Shown one piece after another: positions 1 through 6,584 of a stretch of 7,265 nucleotides of DNA. The translations under genes and the position numbers were made by a program. How positions within the stretch are numbered: the stretch's first letter is position 1; each line of letters begins with the position of its first letter. The DNA is from Burkholderiales bacterium UBA6064. GTDB taxonomy: Bacteria > Pseudomonadota > Gammaproteobacteria > Burkholderiales > Burkholderiaceae_B. The notes under the pieces were generated by a model, which ran no database searches, was not told the origin of the DNA, and worked only from the letters and a program-made list of their open reading frames with translations. Where the stretch lies: NCBI GenBank assembly GCA_002428895.1, contig DIYC01000015.1:42370-49634 (forward strand), in the 5' to 3' direction.

Positions 1-1630
1 TGGATCCGATTAAACGTTTGGCTTCGACTTGTTGCTCGAGTAGCTTGCGTGCTAAGGCATCGCTGTCCGCATGAGTAAAGCTTTGTTCAAGCATGTCTGA
101 CAGTTGCTCATCACTTAAACCATAACTGGGTTTAACTTGTACTTCTGCGATGACCCCAGAAGTGAGTTCTTGTGCACTGACAGACAACAAGCCATCGGCA
201 TCAATTTGAAAGAGAATGCGAATACGCGCCGCACCCGCCATCATAGGTGGAATACCCCGAAGTTCAAATTGAGCGAGTGAGCGGTTTTCGCTTACTAATT
301 CGCGCTCACCTTGAACGACATGAATGCTCATGGCTGTTTGGCCGTCTTTAAAGGTGGTAAATTCTTGTGCCCGCGCAATCGGGATGGCGCTGTTTCTAGG
401 AATGATTTTTTCAGTTAATCCACCCATCGTTTCAAGGCCTAAAGACAGTGGGGTGACATCGAGTAAAAGCAAGGTATCGCCATGACGATTGCCCACCAAC
501 AGGTCGGCTTGAATGCTAGCGCCTAAAGCGACCACTTCATCGGGGTTTAAATTGGTTAAAGGCGGCTGTTTAAAAAACGTTTCAACGGCTTGTTGAATCA
601 CGGGCATTCGCGTTGACCCGCCCACCAACACCACGCCATGAATGTCGTGGAGGGTGAGCCCCGAGTCACGAAGGGTGCGTTGAGTGGCTGTGATGCATTG
701 CTTGACTAAATGGTTGGTTGCTTGTTGCAACATAGTTGCAGTGATGGTTATATTCAGGGGAGCTTGTTGCGTGAATTCTAGACTAAGTTGTGCGTGGGCT
801 TGGGTGGAGAGTTGCTCTTTAATAGAGCGGCATTGGTGCACAAGCTGAACAAACTGAGCCTGTGTCAGTTCTAAGCGATGGTGTTGAACCACGTAGTTTG
901 CCAACGCTTGATCAAAATCATCGCCGCCTAATGCAGAATTGCCGCCTGTGGCAATGACCTCGAATACTCCTTGTTTTAGTTTAAGAATTGAAATGTCGAA
1001 GGTTCCACCGCCTAAGTCGAACACAGCAAACTGACCTTCCACCTGTTGATCTAGTCCATAGGCCAATGCGGCTGCTGTGGGTTCGTTAATGAGCCGCAGC
1101 ACATTAATTTGTGCGAGTTTGGCGGCATCTTTGGTGGCTTGCCGTTGCGCATCGTCAAAATAAGCAGGCACGGTAATGACAGCCCCTATTAAGGGTCCTC
1201 CTAATGATTGTTCGGCACGAGTTTTTAAAGTCTTTAAAATTTCAGCCGACACTTGGACTGGGCTTAACACCGTGTGTTCGGTTTGAATGCCTACCATGCC
1301 TGCTTGATCGACCAAACGGTAGGCTAAGCGCAGTGATTGTACGTCTGCATGGCTTCGACCTAAAAGACGCTTTGCCGAGTAAATCGTATTTTGTGGATTA
1401 TGAATTAGTTGAGGGAGTGCGCAATACCCTAAAGAGCCAACTCCTTTAGACGTGTAGTGTACAACCGAAGGTAATAAAAGCTTGCCCTGTTCGTCAGCCA
1501 AACATACGGCAGTGCCCGACCGTACTGTCGCCACCAAAGAATGGGTTGTGCCCAGGTCGATGCCGACTGCTAAACGGTGTTGATGGGGGGCGCTTGCTAG
1601 TCCCGGTTCTGCAATTTGCAGCAATGCCAT
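1..1630 (-). CDS. hscA: HscA, Hsp70-type chaperone for Fe-S cluster assembly (C-terminus cut by window edge)
   Basis: HscA is the specialised cytosolic Hsp70 ATPase that, with HscB, binds IscU and promotes transfer of its Fe-S cluster to acceptor proteins. I translated the minus strand from the ATG at 1630-1628 and it stays open to the window edge, giving 542 complete residues; E. coli HscA has 616, so roughly 70 residues of the C-terminal lid are missing. The N-terminus begins [10 protein letters not shown], typical of HscA. Actin-fold ATPase motifs are intact: IDLGTTHS (24-31), [17 protein letters not shown] (153-169), [12 protein letters not shown] (181-192), [11 protein letters not shown] (204-214) and [11 protein letters not shown] (333-343). 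The substrate-binding domain starts near [11 protein letters not shown] (391-401). The start codon overlaps the hscB stop by one base (TAATG), and AGAGGAA lies just upstream inside hscB, so the two are probably translationally coupled. Ferredoxin (fdx) and iscX usually follow, but would be outside the window. Confidence 0.97.
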   Translation of the reverse strand, partial: MALLQIAEPGLASAPHQHRLAVGIDLGTTHSLVATVRSGTAVCLADEQGKLLLPSVVHYTSKGVGSLGYCALPQLIHNPQNTIYSAKRLLGRSHADVQSLRLAYRLVDQAGMVGIQTEHTVLSPVQVSAEILKTLKTRAEQSLGGPLIGAVITVPAYFDDAQRQATKDAAKLAQINVLRLINEPTAAALAYGLDQQVEGQFAVFDLGGGTFDISILKLKQGVFEVIATGGNSALGGDDFDQALANYVVQHHRLELTQAQFVQLVHQCRSIKEQLSTQAHAQLSLEFTQQAPLNITITATMLQQATNHLVKQCITATQRTLRDSGLTLHDIHGVVLVGGSTRMPVIQQAVETFFKQPPLTNLNPDEVVALGASIQADLLVGNRHGDTLLLLDVTPLSLGLETMGGLTEKIIPRNSAIPIARAQEFTTFKDGQTAMSIHVVQGERELVSENRSLAQFELRGIPPMMAGAARIRILFQIDADGLLSVSAQELTSGVIAEVQVKPSYGLSDEQLSDMLEQSFTHADSDALARKLLEQQVEAKRLIGS

Positions 1631-2151
1631 TAGGAGTGTTCCTCTTGAGTTTGAATTTTTTTATGGATTTCTTCAATTAATTTATCGAGAAAAAGCAATT
1701 GCTTAGTAAGCAGTATTGTTTTTTCGAGATTATTTTCTTCGTCGATGCTGTGCTGTATGCTGAGTAGATGCTGGGTTTTTTCGCTTCGTACTTGCGCCAA
1801 CAATTCATCAAGTTGAGGCAGCATTTGCGTGTCTTCGAGTGTTTCTCTCCATTGCATGTGTTGAATCAGGATTGAAGTGGGCAATTGACTTGACTCTGTT
1901 TTTACGTCGTGCCCCCTGAGTAAACACCAGTAAACCGCACGTTCGGTAGGATTTTTAAGACGTTGATAGGCTTCGTTTACGCGTGTTGAATATTGCACAG
2001 CAAGGCGTTTTTCTTGGGGGCTTGCTTGTGCAAATTGGTCAGGGTGTACTTTTTGTTGTAATGCCAAAAATTTGTGCCGAAGCTGCTGTTCATCCAGTTG
2101 AAACTGGTAAGGCAGACCAAATAATTGGAAATCGTTGTCGCTTAAATTCAC
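1630..2151 (-). CDS. hscB: HscB, J-domain co-chaperone for IscU/HscA
   Basis: HscB (Hsc20) is the J-protein that binds IscU and hands it to HscA while stimulating HscA ATPase activity. The product has 173 residues, close to the 171 of E. coli HscB. An N-terminal J domain covers about residues 5-75, opening with FQLFGLP (8-14) and carrying the essential HPD triad at 36-38 in the context KVHPDQF. The C-terminal half is a helical, Glu/Gln-rich region that ends with [13 protein letters not shown], matching the three-helix IscU-binding domain of the family. The start codon is GTG (2151-2149); no ATG in the right place gives the conserved N-terminus. It sits 11 bases after the iscA stop with no recognisable Shine-Dalgarno sequence, so translation probably depends on ribosomes leaving iscA. 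The stop overlaps the hscA start by one base. Confidence 0.95.
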   Translation of the reverse strand: MNLSDNDFQLFGLPYQFQLDEQQLRHKFLALQQKVHPDQFAQASPQEKRLAVQYSTRVNEAYQRLKNPTERAVYWCLLRGHDVKTESSQLPTSILIQHMQWRETLEDTQMLPQLDELLAQVRSEKTQHLLSIQHSIDEENNLEKTILLTKQLLFLDKLIEEIHKKIQTQEEHS

Positions 2152-2162
2152 AATGCGTTATT

Positions 2163-2507
2163 TTAAACTGTAAAACTTTCACCACAACCGCAGCGTGCTT
2201 TTTCGTTCGGATTATTAAATTTAAATCCTTCGTTAAGGCCCTCGCGCGCAAAGTCTAATTCGATGCCTTGTAAGTAGGGTAAGCTTTTGGGGTCGACAAA
2301 CAGTTTAATGCCTTTGCTTTCAAACAGCATATCTTCGGGTTTTTGTTGGTCAACAAATTCAAGTTGGTACGCCATGCCCGAGCAACCGGTGGTACGCACC
2401 GCAAGTCTTAAGCCAAGACCTTTTCCGCGGTTTTTTAAAAACTTCTCAACATGCTGAGCTGCTTTTTCGCTCAGAGTGATGGGGCGTGTTGTGGTGACTG
2501 TGCTCAT
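2163..2507 (-). CDS. iscA: IscA, A-type Fe-S cluster carrier
   Basis: IscA is an A-type carrier (HesB/IscA family) that binds Fe-S clusters or iron and delivers them to apo-proteins, especially [4Fe-4S] enzymes. The 114-residue product keeps the three invariant cysteines: C42 in TTGCSGMAY, and C106 and C108 in the C-terminal RCGCGESF motif. The 64-residue spacing from the first cysteine to the CGC pair equals that of E. coli IscA (C35 to C99). It is a few residues longer than E. coli IscA because of an N-terminal Thr-rich extension (MSTVTTTRP). The ATG overlaps the iscU stop codon by four bases (ATGA), and no Shine-Dalgarno sequence is visible upstream, which argues for translational coupling to iscU. 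Its position in the isc operon separates it from the paralogues ErpA and SufA. Confidence 0.95.
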   Translation of the reverse strand: MSTVTTTRPITLSEKAAQHVEKFLKNRGKGLGLRLAVRTTGCSGMAYQLEFVDQQKPEDMLFESKGIKLFVDPKSLPYLQGIELDFAREGLNEGFKFNNPNEKARCGCGESFTV

Positions 2508-2893
2508 GATACGGTGCTGTGTTTTTTTCGATAATCTTCAACGGCGGCTTTAATTGCGTCTTCAGCTAAAATGGAACAATGAATTTTAACGGGAGGTAGC
2601 GCAAGCTCTTCAGCAATGGCTGTGTTTTTGATGGTGAGCGCTTCGTCTAGGCTTCTGCCCCGAACCCATTCAGTGACTAGAGACGAAGAGGCAATTGCAG
2701 AGCCACAACCGTAGGTTTTAAATTTGGCATCGGTAATAATGCCGTCTTGGCCAACCTTAATTTGTAGTTTCATGACGTCACCGCACGCGGGTGCGCCAAC
2801 CATGCCGGTGCCGACTTGTTCATCGTTTTTATCAAAAGCGCCAACATTTCTTGGGTTTTCATAATGATCTAGAACTTGTTCGCTGTAAGCCAT
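2504..2893 (-). CDS. iscU: IscU, Fe-S cluster assembly scaffold
   Basis: IscU is the scaffold on which sulfur from IscS and iron are assembled into a [2Fe-2S] cluster before HscA/HscB-assisted transfer. The 129-residue product has all cluster ligands at E. coli-like positions: C37 in PACGDVMK with the adjacent D39, C63 in [11 protein letters not shown], and H105/C106 in [12 protein letters not shown]. The HscA recognition motif LPPVK is present at 99-103. A good Shine-Dalgarno sequence (AAGGAAG, about six bases before the ATG) marks the start, unlike the coupled genes downstream. It is separated from iscS by a 57-base gap and overlaps iscA by four bases. Nothing unusual is visible in the protein. 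Confidence 0.97.
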   Translation of the reverse strand: MAYSEQVLDHYENPRNVGAFDKNDEQVGTGMVGAPACGDVMKLQIKVGQDGIITDAKFKTYGCGSAIASSSLVTEWVRGRSLDEALTIKNTAIAEELALPPVKIHCSILAEDAIKAAVEDYRKKHSTVS

Positions 2894-2950
2894 TTTAATC
2901 TTCCTTTTTTACAATTTTTATGCTTGTCAGTGTATTCATTCAATGAGGTG
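2894..2950 (-). other. iscS-iscU intercistronic gap
   Basis: This 57-base spacer is the largest gap inside the operon. It contains a short imperfect palindrome just after the iscS stop (TCATTGAATGA on the minus strand), an A-rich stretch, and the iscU ribosome binding site AAGGAAG. No terminator is visible. In E. coli the iscS-iscU junction is where the small RNA RyhB acts to uncouple iscR from the assembly genes; whether anything similar happens here cannot be judged from this sequence. Confidence 0.4.
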
Positions 2951-4165
2951 TTAATGGGCGGCCCATTGCACCGTGTTTAAATCGATGCCTTCTTGGTGCA
3001 TTTCCCACAAGGGTGACATTTCTCGAAGTTTACTGACTTTGGTTTGTAAGAGTTTGATTGCAAAGTCAATGTCTTCAGGTTGCGTAAACCGACCCATTGA
3101 AAAGCGTATGGAACTGTGCGCCAATTCATCACTGCGACCTAATGCTCTGAGTACGTAAGAAGGTTCGAGGGATGCCGATGTGCAGGCTGAACCGGACGAC
3201 ACTGCAATGTCTTTAATCGCCATGATGAGCGATTCGCCTTCTACATAATTGAAGCTGATATTTAAATTATGCGGAACACGTTGTGTTAGGCTGCCATTAA
3301 CGTAGACTTCTTCAATTTGTTGCAAGCCACTGAGTAAGCGTTGTTGCAGGGCTTGTATGCGAGGTAATTCGGTAGCCATTTCAAGTTTGGCTAAGCGAAA
3401 TGCTTCGCCCATGCCGACAATTTGGTGTGGTGCCAGGGTGCCAGAACGCATGCCCCTTTCGTGACCGCCACCATGAATTTGAGCTTCTAGGCGAACTCGA
3501 GGTTTGCGCCTTACATACAGCGCCCCAATGCCTTTGGGGCCATACGTTTTGTGGGCAGAAAAACTCATTAAATCAACGGGTAATGTTTCTAAGTTCATGT
3601 CAATTTTGCCAGTAGCTTGTGCAGCATCGACATGAAATTTGATGTCGCGCTGGCGACATAAATTGCCAATCGTTTGTAGGTCTTGAATGACGCCAATTTC
3701 GTTATTAACGGCCATGACTGAAACCAGCACGGTGTCGTTTCGCAGCGTAGATTCGAGAAGGTTTAGATCAATTAAACCATCTTGTTGGACGTCAAGATAA
3801 GTGACTTCAAACCCTTCGCGTTCAAGCTCGCGAGTTGTGTCAAGCACAGCTTTGTGTTCGGTTTTAACCGTTACAATGTGTTTGCCTTTGTTGGGGGCAT
3901 AAAATTGTGCAGCGCCTTTAATGGCTAAGTTATTCGATTCTGTTGCGCCGGATGTCCAAATAATTTCTCGTGCGTCTGCATGAACTAAGTCAGCAACGTG
4001 TTGACGTGCAGTTTCGACTGCTTCTTCGGATTGCCAACCGTAGGCATGACTTCTTGAAGCTGGGTTGCCGAATTGCTCTCTTAAAAATGGAATCATGGCG
4101 TCCACCACTCGAGAGTCAACGGGTGTGGTTGCGCTGTAGTCCAAATAAATCGGCATCTTTGTCAC
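2951..4165 (-). CDS. iscS: IscS, cysteine desulfurase
   Basis: IscS is a PLP-dependent class V aminotransferase-fold enzyme that converts L-cysteine to L-alanine and carries the sulfur as a persulfide for IscU, tRNA thiolation and other acceptors. The 404 residues equal E. coli IscS in length, and the catalytic residues keep the same numbers: H104 in KTEHKAV, the PLP lysine K206 in [12 protein letters not shown], and the persulfide cysteine C328 in [10 protein letters not shown]. The C-terminal IscU-contacting tail ([13 protein letters not shown]) is present. The start is GTG at 4165-4163, supported by CGGAG about eight bases upstream. An in-frame ATG at 4156-4154 would be too far from that site and would shorten the N-terminus by three residues. 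It lies 35 bases after iscR and should be cotranscribed with it. Confidence 0.97.
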   Translation of the reverse strand: MTKMPIYLDYSATTPVDSRVVDAMIPFLREQFGNPASRSHAYGWQSEEAVETARQHVADLVHADAREIIWTSGATESNNLAIKGAAQFYAPNKGKHIVTVKTEHKAVLDTTRELEREGFEVTYLDVQQDGLIDLNLLESTLRNDTVLVSVMAVNNEIGVIQDLQTIGNLCRQRDIKFHVDAAQATGKIDMNLETLPVDLMSFSAHKTYGPKGIGALYVRRKPRVRLEAQIHGGGHERGMRSGTLAPHQIVGMGEAFRLAKLEMATELPRIQALQQRLLSGLQQIEEVYVNGSLTQRVPHNLNISFNYVEGESLIMAIKDIAVSSGSACTSASLEPSYVLRALGRSDELAHSSIRFSMGRFTQPEDIDFAIKLLQTKVSKLREMSPLWEMHQEGIDLNTVQWAAH

Positions 4166-4200
4166 GTTGGGTGCTCCGTTAATAGTATGTTTGCTTGAAT

Positions 4201-4689
4201 TTACAGTGACTGTGTGGTTGCTGTGGTTGAAAAAGTCGCTGAGTGTTTGGTGGGGCTCATGCGGATGGTTTGTGGTTGCAACCGAGCGCGATTTTGTTCA
4301 ACCAGCGAGTGTAAGCACACTGAACTTAAATATTCGATCATTTTGGTATTTAAATTACTCCACAGTTGGTGCGTCATGCATTGGCCTTCGTGGCCACAGT
4401 TGGCTTTGCCACCGCACAAAGTTGCGTCGATGGGTTCGTCGACTGCTTTAATAATTTGTGCCACATTAATATGCTGTGCGTGTTGCGTCAACGTGTAGCC
4501 ACCACCTGGGCCGCGAGTACTTTCAACCAAATTGTGACGGCGAAGTTTAGAAAACAATTGTTCTAAGTATGACAACGAAATGTGTTGCCGCTCGCTAATC
4601 GAGGCCAGTGCCACTGGACCATTGGATTGGTGCAGGGCCAGATCGATCATGGCCGTTACAGCAAATCTTCCTTTGGTTGTTAGTTTCAT
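4201..4689 (-). CDS. iscR: IscR, Rrf2-family [2Fe-2S] transcriptional regulator
   Basis: IscR senses Fe-S cluster status. In E. coli the [2Fe-2S] form represses the isc operon and the apo form still regulates other genes such as suf. Starting at the ATG at 4689-4687 the product has 162 residues, the same as E. coli IscR, and begins [14 protein letters not shown]. The frame continues upstream to a TTG at 4701, which would add four residues (MVKI) that the family lacks, so I reject it. The winged-helix domain (1-65) contains [15 protein letters not shown] with E43, the DNA-specificity residue known from E. coli, followed by [10 protein letters not shown]. The cluster ligands C92, C98, C104 and H107 are all present with E. 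coli spacing. The last ~20 residues are Ser/Thr-rich and not conserved. It leads the operon, and an IscR box covers its promoter. No strong Shine-Dalgarno sequence is visible. Confidence 0.96.
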   Translation of the reverse strand: MKLTTKGRFAVTAMIDLALHQSNGPVALASISERQHISLSYLEQLFSKLRRHNLVESTRGPGGGYTLTQHAQHINVAQIIKAVDEPIDATLCGGKANCGHEGQCMTHQLWSNLNTKMIEYLSSVCLHSLVEQNRARLQPQTIRMSPTKHSATFSTTATTQSL

Positions 4690-4724
4690 GATCTTTACCA
4701 ATCAAGTTATCTTCGTCAACCAGA

Positions 4725-4753
4725 ATTCTATAATAACCTAGTAAAACAGTCAA
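4725..4753 (-). promoter_or_regulatory. Predicted sigma70 promoter of the isc operon
   Basis: Reading the minus strand, a -35 element TTGACT (4753-4748) is followed by exactly 17 bases and a -10 element TAGAAT (4730-4725). Transcription would start around 4717-4719, giving a short leader of roughly 30 bases before the iscR ATG. A-rich tracts lie upstream of the -35 element. No other comparably good promoter precedes iscR. Confidence 0.75.
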
Positions 4754-4757
4754 GAAT
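4733..4757 (-). promoter_or_regulatory. Type 1 IscR box over the isc promoter
   Basis: The 25 bases at 4757-4733 on the minus strand match the published type 1 IscR consensus (ATASYYGACTRWWWYAGTC followed by RRSTAT) at 21 of 25 positions by hand count, including the whole GACT half-core and the TAT end. It covers the -35 element and most of the spacer, so binding of [2Fe-2S]-IscR would block RNA polymerase. A second, weaker half-match beginning GGTTGACGAA lies just downstream of the -10; E. coli has two adjacent sites, but here only the first is convincing. Confidence 0.7.
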
Positions 4758-4951
4758 TAGAGGGGGTTTTTATGCATTTTTTGTGTATTTATCCGTGAGC
4801 TCTTCTTTCAGGCATGACAGGCGGAGTGCAATCAATTTTTAAATTCTTGTCTTTGTAATCTCAATACGTGGTTTGTCTACCCTGATTGTATGGGGTTTAT
4901 GTGTTTGTGGAACCTAATTAATTTCTTAAATAACAAAAGGTTATTGTCAGA
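4758..4951. other. Intergenic region between isc promoter and the GNAT gene
   Basis: About 190 AT-rich bases separate the isc promoter from the divergent GNAT gene. The end nearest isc has an A/T-tract block around a palindromic ATGCAT (4770-4786) that may act as upstream promoter DNA. Toward the GNAT gene only a poor sigma70-like match is seen (TTGTGG at 4905-4910, TAAATA at 4927-4932, 16-base spacer). I see no RNA gene, hairpin terminator or ORF here. Confidence 0.3.
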
Positions 4952-5965
4952 ATGGGGTTTACCATGATCGATCACGCTGCTTCAAAACCACAATCTTTTC
5001 GTGTTTCGAAAAATGATTATCAAGAAAATAATGGTACGGTTGTTCATTCGCAAAAATCACAACTGGGCACACGGTCAGCAGTAAGCGAAATTGCGAGCCA
5101 TTTACCAAAACCTGCTCTGTTCAGGTCAGGATTAGTAAGAAAGGATTCGCAAGAACAGCTCAAAAGTAACAATTCAGCGATTCCTCGTCCAACGATTGCT
5201 CATTCAGCGATTCCTCGTCCAACGATTGCTCATTCAGCGATTCCTCGTCCAACGATTGCTCGCCCAACTTTCACCGGAAATGGCCAAGCAGCATCAAATA
5301 AAACATCATTAGATCAATTTAACTCGTTCTTTGCAAAGACTTCTGCGCAGCCGTTCTCCCCGTTAACTTCAGGTCGAAAATACCACGAGCATACAACTTT
5401 AGGAGAGCGTACTTACCAAGTTGACAGCAAATCAGACCCTGTGCTAGTTAGCGAATTAAGCAGATTTGAAGCATTCGAGCTGGTTTCATCATGGAGCCAA
5501 AAGGAAGGTATTCCGAATACACGCAGTGGGTATGCTCAATCAATTTCTCAAGAAATGAAAATAGATATCAATTTATCCGGAGATAAACCTGAGATATTTG
5601 ATGGAGGTTTAAACATAAAAGACAAAGTTAAAGCTAGCGAATATCAAAATATCGTAGTAAAAAATTCTGATGGTGAAGCCATTGGACTGGCGTCTATTAC
5701 AGAGCCTGTTGAAGACGAAAATAAAGTATTTTTGAAAATCGAATGGATGACAGCCAGCCCCGAATCGAATTCAAAAGGGATTGGCAAAGCACTTCTTGAG
5801 AATATAAAAGAAAGAATGCCTGCAAGTTCGAACAAACAACAATTCATCACGCTTGAGGCTAGAACAAATGGCGCCGCCTCTGCTTTTTCGAAGTTGGGCT
5901 TTGAATTAGATTCTGATAAAAACACGAATGTTTTTAACAATATACCTATGCGGTATAGGTTGTAA
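4952..5965 (+). CDS. Repeat-containing protein with C-terminal GNAT-like acetyltransferase domain; candidate effector
   Basis: I do not recognise a specific family for this 337-residue protein. Residues 1-160 are polar, Ser/Thr/Pro-rich and probably disordered, with no signal peptide or membrane segment. They contain three tandem copies of SAIPRPTIA(H/R) at 75-104. Residues ~210-337 look like a GNAT fold: a strand pair around NIVVKNSDGEAIGLASI (233-249), the strand LKIEWMTASP (261-270), the acetyl-CoA loop NSKGIGKALL (273-282) in the style of Q/R-x-x-G-x-G, with N in place of Q/R, and a final NGAASAFSKLGFELDSD (306-322), typical of GNAT motif B. The likely activity is acetyl transfer from acetyl-CoA; the substrate is unknown. 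The ATG at 4952 has AAAAGG 11 bases upstream, while an in-frame ATG at 4964 has GGGG six bases upstream, so either could be the start. The gene runs against both flanking operons and its 3' part is AT-rich, suggesting acquisition. The low-complexity N-terminus is reminiscent of secreted effectors of intracellular gammaproteobacteria; this is inference only. Confidence 0.7.
   Translation: MGFTMIDHAASKPQSFRVSKNDYQENNGTVVHSQKSQLGTRSAVSEIASHLPKPALFRSGLVRKDSQEQLKSNNSAIPRPTIAHSAIPRPTIAHSAIPRPTIARPTFTGNGQAASNKTSLDQFNSFFAKTSAQPFSPLTSGRKYHEHTTLGERTYQVDSKSDPVLVSELSRFEAFELVSSWSQKEGIPNTRSGYAQSISQEMKIDINLSGDKPEIFDGGLNIKDKVKASEYQNIVVKNSDGEAIGLASITEPVEDENKVFLKIEWMTASPESNSKGIGKALLENIKERMPASSNKQQFITLEARTNGAASAFSKLGFELDSDKNTNVFNNIPMRYRL
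5172..5261 (+). repeat. Three perfect 30-bp tandem repeats
   Basis: Units occupy 5172-5201, 5202-5231 and 5232-5261 and are identical at every base. Each encodes ten in-frame residues (SAIPRPTIAH, the last ending in R). A degenerate 15-base echo follows at 5261-5275 (RPTFT after RPTIA). Identity at synonymous positions indicates recent duplication by slippage or unequal recombination, and a unit length divisible by three keeps the gene open when copy number changes. Confidence 0.95.
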
Positions 5966-6003
5966 ACAAAGCCCTTCCCCAAGTTGATTGCAATAAACAA
6001 ATG

Positions 6004-6018
6004 CAAAAACAGTTTTTG
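6004..6018. terminator. Weak bidirectional terminator candidate
   Basis: A small hairpin, CAAAAA-CAG-TTTTTG, sits in the 64-base convergent gap between the GNAT gene and the phosphatase gene and is followed by T-rich DNA on the plus strand. The stem is nearly all A-T with a three-base loop, so it would be weak. It is the only candidate between two converging genes. Confidence 0.25.
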
Positions 6019-6029
6019 TTTTGTGTTTG

Positions 6030-6521
6030 TTATGCGGCTGCAAATTGTGTGACTCGGCGACGAATGACTTCGATTAAGCCTGCGCAAGAGTCTTCAATGC
6101 AGTTGAGCACGGTGGTAAAGCCATCTGGGCCACCGTAGTACGGGTCGGGTACAATGGCTTCATCATGCTCGGTGCTGTAACGCATTAAGAGTTGAATTTT
6201 GTGTTGATGCTGACGTGGACATTGTTGTTGCAACAGAGTCATGTTGTCCCAATCCATGGCTAAAATCATGTCGGCTTTGCGAAAGTCATCATCGGTAATT
6301 TGCCTTGAAACAATTTGGCTAATGTCGTAGCCCCGTTTGGCTGCGGCTGCTTGTGCGCGTGGATCAGGATTTTTACCAACGTGGTAGGCGTGCGTGCCAG
6401 CCGAGTCGACAAAAACTTCTTTGTCAAGCCCATGCATTTTGAGCATTTTGCGTAAAATGCCTTCAGCAGTTGGTGAACGACAAATGTTACCCATACAGAC
6501 GAATAAAACTTTGTTTTTCAT
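6030..6521 (-). CDS. Low-molecular-weight protein tyrosine phosphatase
   Basis: This is a cytosolic cysteine-dependent phosphatase of the LMW-PTP (Wzb/Etp/YfkJ-like) family that removes phosphate from protein tyrosines. The 163-residue product has the N-terminal P-loop CMGNICRS at 9-16, with nucleophile C9 and R15, and the catalytic aspartate D126 in the VPDPYYGG motif (124-131). The length is normal for the family. The ATG at 6521-6519 follows a good Shine-Dalgarno sequence (AGGAAG, about eight bases upstream). The gene lies 63 bases downstream of uvrB on the same strand with no terminator between them, so they may be cotranscribed. There is no tyrosine kinase (Wzc-like) or polysaccharide gene in view, so a capsule role is unsupported and I give no symbol. 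The arsenate reductase ArsC of Gram-positives shares this fold, but the Y-Y dipeptide after DP and the absence of ars genes favour a phosphatase. Confidence 0.93.
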   Translation of the reverse strand: MKNKVLFVCMGNICRSPTAEGILRKMLKMHGLDKEVFVDSAGTHAYHVGKNPDPRAQAAAAKRGYDISQIVSRQITDDDFRKADMILAMDWDNMTLLQQQCPRQHQHKIQLLMRYSTEHDEAIVPDPYYGGPDGFTTVLNCIEDSCAGLIEVIRRRVTQFAAA

Positions 6522-6584
6522 ACTTGGCTTCCTATGACTAACTAACCCATTAAAAAACGTCGAGTTTAAGGCTCAGGTATGTTA

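Noticed and set aside
1204..1449. 81-codon plus-strand ORF inside hscA
   Set aside because: It is antisense to the conserved ATPase domain of HscA and shows no recognisable protein features.
1494..1676. 60-codon minus-strand ORF at the hscB/hscA junction
   Set aside because: It is an alternative frame over the start of hscA, whose own frame is open and conserved from 1630 to the window edge.
4167..4566. Several plus-strand ORFs of 66-94 codons over iscR
   Set aside because: They lie antisense to a clearly conserved gene, have no ribosome binding site or recognisable product, and overlap one another.
4757..4770. Half of a type 2 IscR box (AAACCCCCTC on the minus strand) upstream of the isc promoter
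   Set aside because: Only the left half matches; the right half agrees at about 6 of 14 specified positions, so a full site is not supported.
4911..4932. Possible PmrA-like direct repeat (CCTAAT ... CTTAAA) upstream of the GNAT gene, as seen before some Legionella effectors
   Set aside because: The half-sites match the tandem CTTAAT consensus poorly and their spacing is 12 rather than 11 bases; in AT-rich DNA this is expected by chance.
5644..6087. 147-codon minus-strand ORF across the end of the GNAT gene and into the phosphatase gene
   Set aside because: It is antisense to the GNAT domain and shares sequence with the 3' end of the phosphatase gene in another frame; its translation looks like a shadow, with no known domain.
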